From Tractidigestivibacter scatoligenes (GTDB lineage Bacteria; Actinomycetota; Coriobacteriia; Coriobacteriales; Atopobiaceae): a DNA stretch of 64,000 bases. The notes beneath the pieces were generated by a model. That model was not told the origin of the DNA and searched no databases. It saw only the letters and a program-made list of their open reading frames with translations. The stretch lies in NCBI RefSeq assembly GCF_001494635.1, contig NZ_LOJF01000009.1:1-64000 (forward strand), read 5' to 3'. The position numbers and the translations under genes are program-made. Shown here piece after piece: positions 60,425 through 64,000 of the stretch (its first letter is position 1; every line of letters begins with the position of its first letter).

Positions 60425-61798
60425 ATGGCATCTTCTGACACCCAGGTGCTCGTCGGCAAGACGTACAGCATCAAGACCTTCGGCTGCCAGATGAACATGC
60501 ACGATTCCGAGAGGGTCTCAGGCCTTCTCGACTCGTGCGGGTGCATCGAGGTCGCAAGCCCCGATGACGCTGACATCGTGGTGTACATGACGTGTTGCGT
60601 CCGCGAGAATGCGGACCAGCGCCTCTATGGTCAGGCGTCTGCCATGGTCTCTGCTCCCACGCCTCCTTCCGGAAGGCGTGTCGTCGCTGTTGGTGGCTGC
60701 ATCGCGCAGCGTGACGGAGAGCGGCTGCGAGCCCACATTCCCAACGTCGACGTGGTATTTGGCACAAGCGCCCTGGCAAGCCTCCCTAGACTCCTCTCTG
60801 AGGCCTTTGGCGATCAGTCCGGCGCCATCGAAGTGGACACAGAAGAGCCTGGCACGGGCTTCTCGACCGATTTGCCCAGCCACCGTGCAGAGCGCTACCA
60901 TGCTTGGGTGCCCATCATGAGCGGCTGCAACAACTTCTGCACCTACTGCATCGTCCCGTATGTTCGTGGTCGTGAGCGCAGCCGCACCATCGAGAGCGTG
61001 GTGGCAGAGTGCCGCCTGCTTGTTGCCGATGGCGTGCGGGAGATCTGCCTCCTTGGCCAAAACGTCAACTCCTATGGCAGAAACATCTACGGTGAGCCAC
61101 GCTTTGCCGAGCTGCTACGTGCGGTGGGCGAGACGGGCATCGAGCGCATCCGGTTCACCTCCAGCAACCCAAAGGACCTCTCGGATGAGACCATCGCCGC
61201 CATGGCGGAGGTACCTGCCGTGATGCCGCATCTCCACCTGGCGGTGCAGTCGGGTTCCACGCGCGTGCTCAAGGCGATGAACCGTAGCTATACAAGGGAC
61301 GAGTATCTGGCGCTTGTGGGGCGTCTCCGCGCCGCAATCCCTGATATTGCGCTCTCCACCGACATCATCGTTGGCTTCCCAGGCGAGACCGAGGAAGACT
61401 TCCAGGAAACGCTCTCCCTCGTGCATGAGGCTGGCTTCTCGTCTGCCTTCACGTTCATCTACTCGCCGCGTCCTGGAACCCCCGCCGCCAAGATGGTTGA
61501 CAACACATCACACGAGGTCATCCAGGATCGCTTTGACCGACTTGCCGAGCAGGTCGCCCAGCAGGCCCACGATGCCAACCAGGAGGACCTGGGGCAGCTC
61601 GTTGGCGTGCTGGTCGAGGGTCCGTCAAAGCGAGACGACTCTGTGATGGTGGGTCACAGCGAGAAGAACCGCACCGTCCACTTCCGGCTGCCCGAGGGAG
61701 TCAGTGCACAGGACGCCGTTGGCAAGATTGCTCGCGTCCGCGTGAAAGAGGCGCGTACCTGGTACCTGCGTGGCACCGTCGAGGGCGACCTTACGTGA
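60425..61798 (+). CDS. miaB: tRNA i6A37 methylthiotransferase MiaB
   Basis: MiaB converts i6A37 to ms2i6A37 in tRNA. The 457-residue protein has KTFGCQMNMHDSERVSGLL, a TCCVRENADQRLYG segment, and the radical SAM cluster in MSGCNNFCTYCIVPYVRGRERSR. LLGQNVNSYG, HLHLAVQSGSTRVLKAMNRSYT and a C-terminal TRAM domain are also present. FGCQMN marks MiaB. The ATG lies directly after the spoVS TAG. miaA, which makes its substrate, overlaps its end. Confidence 0.96.
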   Translation: MASSDTQVLVGKTYSIKTFGCQMNMHDSERVSGLLDSCGCIEVASPDDADIVVYMTCCVRENADQRLYGQASAMVSAPTPPSGRRVVAVGGCIAQRDGERLRAHIPNVDVVFGTSALASLPRLLSEAFGDQSGAIEVDTEEPGTGFSTDLPSHRAERYHAWVPIMSGCNNFCTYCIVPYVRGRERSRTIESVVAECRLLVADGVREICLLGQNVNSYGRNIYGEPRFAELLRAVGETGIERIRFTSSNPKDLSDETIAAMAEVPAVMPHLHLAVQSGSTRVLKAMNRSYTRDEYLALVGRLRAAIPDIALSTDIIVGFPGETEEDFQETLSLVHEAGFSSAFTFIYSPRPGTPAAKMVDNTSHEVIQDRFDRLAEQVAQQAHDANQEDLGQLVGVLVEGPSKRDDSVMVGHSEKNRTVHFRLPEGVSAQDAVGKIARVRVKEARTWYLRGTVEGDLT

Positions 61799-62769
61799 GT
61801 GAGCCCATGGCTTCTCGACGCGTCGTCTGCATCGTCGGGCCAACGGCATCTGGGAAGAGCTCGCTCGCCGAGCTTGTTGCCGAACGCCTGGGGTCCTCTG
61901 TTGTCTCGGTTGACGCGATGCAGGTCTATCGAGGGATGGATGTGGGAACCGCCAAGACGCCAAAAGGCGAGAGGCGCGTGCCCCTCCTCATGGTGGACGT
62001 TGCAGACGTAGACGAAGACTACTCGGTCCAACGATTTCAGAAGGATGCCCGCGCCTGCATTGATGGGCTCCTTGGGCGCGGTGTGGTTCCTGTGCTCTGT
62101 GGTGGTACTGGGCTCTATCTTGATGCGGTTATTGATCAGATGGACTTTCCCGCTGGTGTCATCGGCGACGAACGACGGCAGAGCTATGAGCGAATAGCGG
62201 CTGAGCAGGGACCGGAGGCACTCCATCGCCTTCTTGCCGCGCGGGACCCAAAGAGCGCTGCGCTCATTCATCCCAATAATGTTCGCCGCTGCGTGCGCGC
62301 ACTTGAGATGCTTGATGAAGGCGTGAGCTATGCCAAGAACAACGAGGGCCTCAAGCGCCGAGAACCTCACTACGATGCCCGCATCTGGGCTATCTCCATG
62401 TCACGCGAGAGGCTCTACGAACGCATTGACACGCGTGTCGACAAGATGTTCGACTCTGGTCTTGTGGAGGAGGTTCGTGGGCTGAGGGAGTGTGGCCTCA
62501 ATCGATCTCACACTGCAGGCCAGGCAATCGGCTACAAGGAGCTTCTCGCCGCCCTTGCGGGGGAGAGCACGCTCGAGGAAGCAAGGGACCAGATTAAGCG
62601 ACGCACGCGCCACTATGCCAAGCGTCAGCTCTCGTGGCTCAAGAGGGATGGCCGTGCCCGGTGGATCGATGTGGACGAGATCGGCCGGGACCATGCTTGT
62701 GACCTTATCGTTCATGATGTCTTGGGCCAGCTCGACGCCTCCAGCAGCAATCAAGAGGAGGTCGATTAG
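61795..62769 (+). CDS. miaA: tRNA dimethylallyltransferase MiaA
   Basis: MiaA adds the dimethylallyl group to A37 of tRNA. The 324-residue protein has the P-loop CIVGPTASGKSSLAEL, SVDAMQVYRGMDVGTAK (catalytic Asp), PVLCGGTGLYLDAVI, VRRCVRALEM and QAIGYKELLAAL, RRTRHYAKRQLSWLKRD. The start is GTG 61795, overlapping the miaB stop, or ATG 61807. miaB-miaA-hflX is a common order. Confidence 0.95.
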   Translation: MSEPMASRRVVCIVGPTASGKSSLAELVAERLGSSVVSVDAMQVYRGMDVGTAKTPKGERRVPLLMVDVADVDEDYSVQRFQKDARACIDGLLGRGVVPVLCGGTGLYLDAVIDQMDFPAGVIGDERRQSYERIAAEQGPEALHRLLAARDPKSAALIHPNNVRRCVRALEMLDEGVSYAKNNEGLKRREPHYDARIWAISMSRERLYERIDTRVDKMFDSGLVEEVRGLRECGLNRSHTAGQAIGYKELLAALAGESTLEEARDQIKRRTRHYAKRQLSWLKRDGRARWIDVDEIGRDHACDLIVHDVLGQLDASSSNQEEVD

Positions 62770-62771
62770 CT

Positions 62772-64000
62772 ATGGCGCGCTTTGAGCCCACGTCCACGGC
62801 CCCTGTGCGAGAGAGGGCCATCCTCGTGGGGGTCGACTTTGGCAAGAATGACGACTGGACGCTTGAAGAGTCCATGGCTGAGCTTGGCCGCCTTGCTGAG
62901 ACGGACGGCGCAGACGTCGTCTTTACGCTCACGCAGCGCCTAGACGCGCCGGTGCCACGCACGTTCATTGGTAAGGGCAAGGTTGAGGAACTCGTCTCCT
63001 ACGTGCGCAACCTTGACGCCGACGTTGTGATCTTCGATGATGAGCTCACGCCATCGCAGCAGTCAAACCTCGAGAAGATCGTGGGTGAGCCAGTAAAGAT
63101 TATCGATCGTACCGCGCTTATTCTCGACATCTTTGGCGTTCACGCAACAACGCGCGAGGGGCGCCTGCAGGTTCAGCTTGCGCAGCTTCAGTACGTCCTG
63201 CCCAGGCTACGCGGCATGTGGAGTCACCTCGTGGGCGAGCAGACGCGTGGCGGCATTGGCTCACGCTTTGGCCAGGGAGAGAGCCAGCTCGAGGTGGATC
63301 GCCGCCTTGTGCGCAAGCGCATATCGACGCTTCGTGACGAGCTCGCACGGCTCGAGACTAGGCGAGAGGTACAGTCGAAGGCCCGCTGGGACTCTGGCGT
63401 CTATCGCGTGGCCCTTGCCGGATACACCAATGCAGGCAAGTCTACCCTGCTCAATGCCCTCACTGGCTCCGAGGTGTACGTGCGAGACGAGCTCTTTGCC
63501 ACGCTTGATCCCACGACGCGCTCGATTGAGCTCGAGGAGGGGCGCAAGGTCACTCTTACGGATACCGTGGGGTTTATCCAGAAGCTCCCGACAACGCTCG
63601 TCGAGGCGTTTAAGTCCACGCTTGCTGAAGTGCGTGCCGCAGACCTCATCCTCCTTGTTGCCGATGCTTCGGATTCTGGGGTTGAGCGTCAGGTGCGGGC
63701 GGTACGTTCCGTCCTGGATGAGATTGGCGCAAGCCAGATTCCATCGGTGCTTGTCCTCAACAAGTGCGACCTCCTTACCCCCGAGGCTTTTTCGGATCTG
63801 CAGGCCAGCCACCCCGATGCGGTAACCATCTCTGCACGCGAGGGAACGGGCCTCTCCGGACTGCTCTATCGAGTGGCTCGGGAGGCGTCACGCGGCGATG
63901 CCACAGTTACCGTTCTGGTGCCGTTTTCCAAGGGCATCCTCATGAAGATGGTCCACGAACGCTGCCAGGTCATACGCGAGGTGTATACCGAGAAGGGCCT
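62772..64000 (+). CDS. hflX: GTPase HflX (3' end beyond window)
   Basis: The frame opens with ATG at 62772 two bases after the miaA stop and stays open to the window edge (at least 409 residues). It shows the HflX N-terminal domain (TFIGKGKVEELVSYVRN, DVVIFDDELTPSQQSNLE, LQVQLAQLQYVLPRLRGM) and GGIGSRFGQGESQLEVDRR. The GTPase domain has G1 LAGYTNAGKSTLLNAL, G2 FATLDPTTR, G3 DTVGFIQKLP and G4 LNKCDLL. HflX splits stalled ribosomes under stress. The C-terminus is cut off by the window. Confidence 0.95.
   Translation, partial: MARFEPTSTAPVRERAILVGVDFGKNDDWTLEESMAELGRLAETDGADVVFTLTQRLDAPVPRTFIGKGKVEELVSYVRNLDADVVIFDDELTPSQQSNLEKIVGEPVKIIDRTALILDIFGVHATTREGRLQVQLAQLQYVLPRLRGMWSHLVGEQTRGGIGSRFGQGESQLEVDRRLVRKRISTLRDELARLETRREVQSKARWDSGVYRVALAGYTNAGKSTLLNALTGSEVYVRDELFATLDPTTRSIELEEGRKVTLTDTVGFIQKLPTTLVEAFKSTLAEVRAADLILLVADASDSGVERQVRAVRSVLDEIGASQIPSVLVLNKCDLLTPEAFSDLQASHPDAVTISAREGTGLSGLLYRVAREASRGDATVTVLVPFSKGILMKMVHERCQVIREVYTEKG

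Overview
The window is a high-GC, gene-dense bacterial chromosome segment. The lineage suggested is Coriobacteriia (Actinomycetota), probably an Olsenella/Atopobium-like member of the Atopobiaceae; this is inferred from gene content, not from a marker search. The clues are an actinobacterial-type integration host factor (mIHF) beside gmk and rpoZ, RNase J together with RNase Y, SpoVS in a genome with no other sporulation gene in view, a pyrR-B-C-K-D-F operon, Tat-exported lipoproteins and LexA boxes of the Bacillus/actinobacterial type.

Left part (1-11.3 kb) is accessory. It begins inside a type I restriction specificity gene (hsdS) that converges on a tyrosine recombinase, an arrangement typical of phase-variable hsdS loci. 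Then come a flavin reductase-like gene, a decayed PIN toxin-antitoxin pair, a Tat lipoprotein, a YihY/BrkB membrane protein, a cluster of short repeats and hairpins, a broken D-2-hydroxyacid dehydrogenase, an intact DinJ/YafQ-type toxin-antitoxin pair, several membrane-protein genes with a TetR regulator and a perfect operator, an extended folP, the C-terminal remnant of a sortase-anchored surface protein and tRNA-Asn.

Middle part (11.7-32.2 kb): a two-gene ABC exporter of polysaccharide type whose ATPase carries an unusual N-terminal beta-repeat domain; the pyrimidine operon with a possible attenuator; mIHF-gmk-rpoZ-thiI; comEA-comEC-holA; rpsT (reverse strand) diverging from lepA-dus-hemW; and a ComEB-like dCMP deaminase.

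Right part (32.3-64 kb) is mostly housekeeping: a membrane-anchored DnaJ-like protein and a full DnaJ; mtaB; phoH-ybeY-dgkA-era-recO; a large repeat-bearing L,D-transpeptidase; rpsO-pnp; rnj-ftsK-rodZ-like; yajQ-rimO-pgsA-cinA; recA-recX under a perfect LexA box; rny with a GHKL ATPase; spoVS-miaB-miaA; and the 5' part of hflX. All three methylthiotransferases (MtaB, RimO, MiaB) fall within this one window.

The observations most worth follow-up are: one beta-repeat domain shared by a cytoplasmic ABC ATPase and a secreted cell-wall L,D-transpeptidase; a near-perfect LexA box on a strong promoter for RNase Y; a perfect-palindrome element present three times at or within 4 bases of a stop codon; a DnaJ-like protein whose second substrate domain is replaced by membrane helices; and a stand-alone GHKL ATPase between RNase Y and SpoVS.
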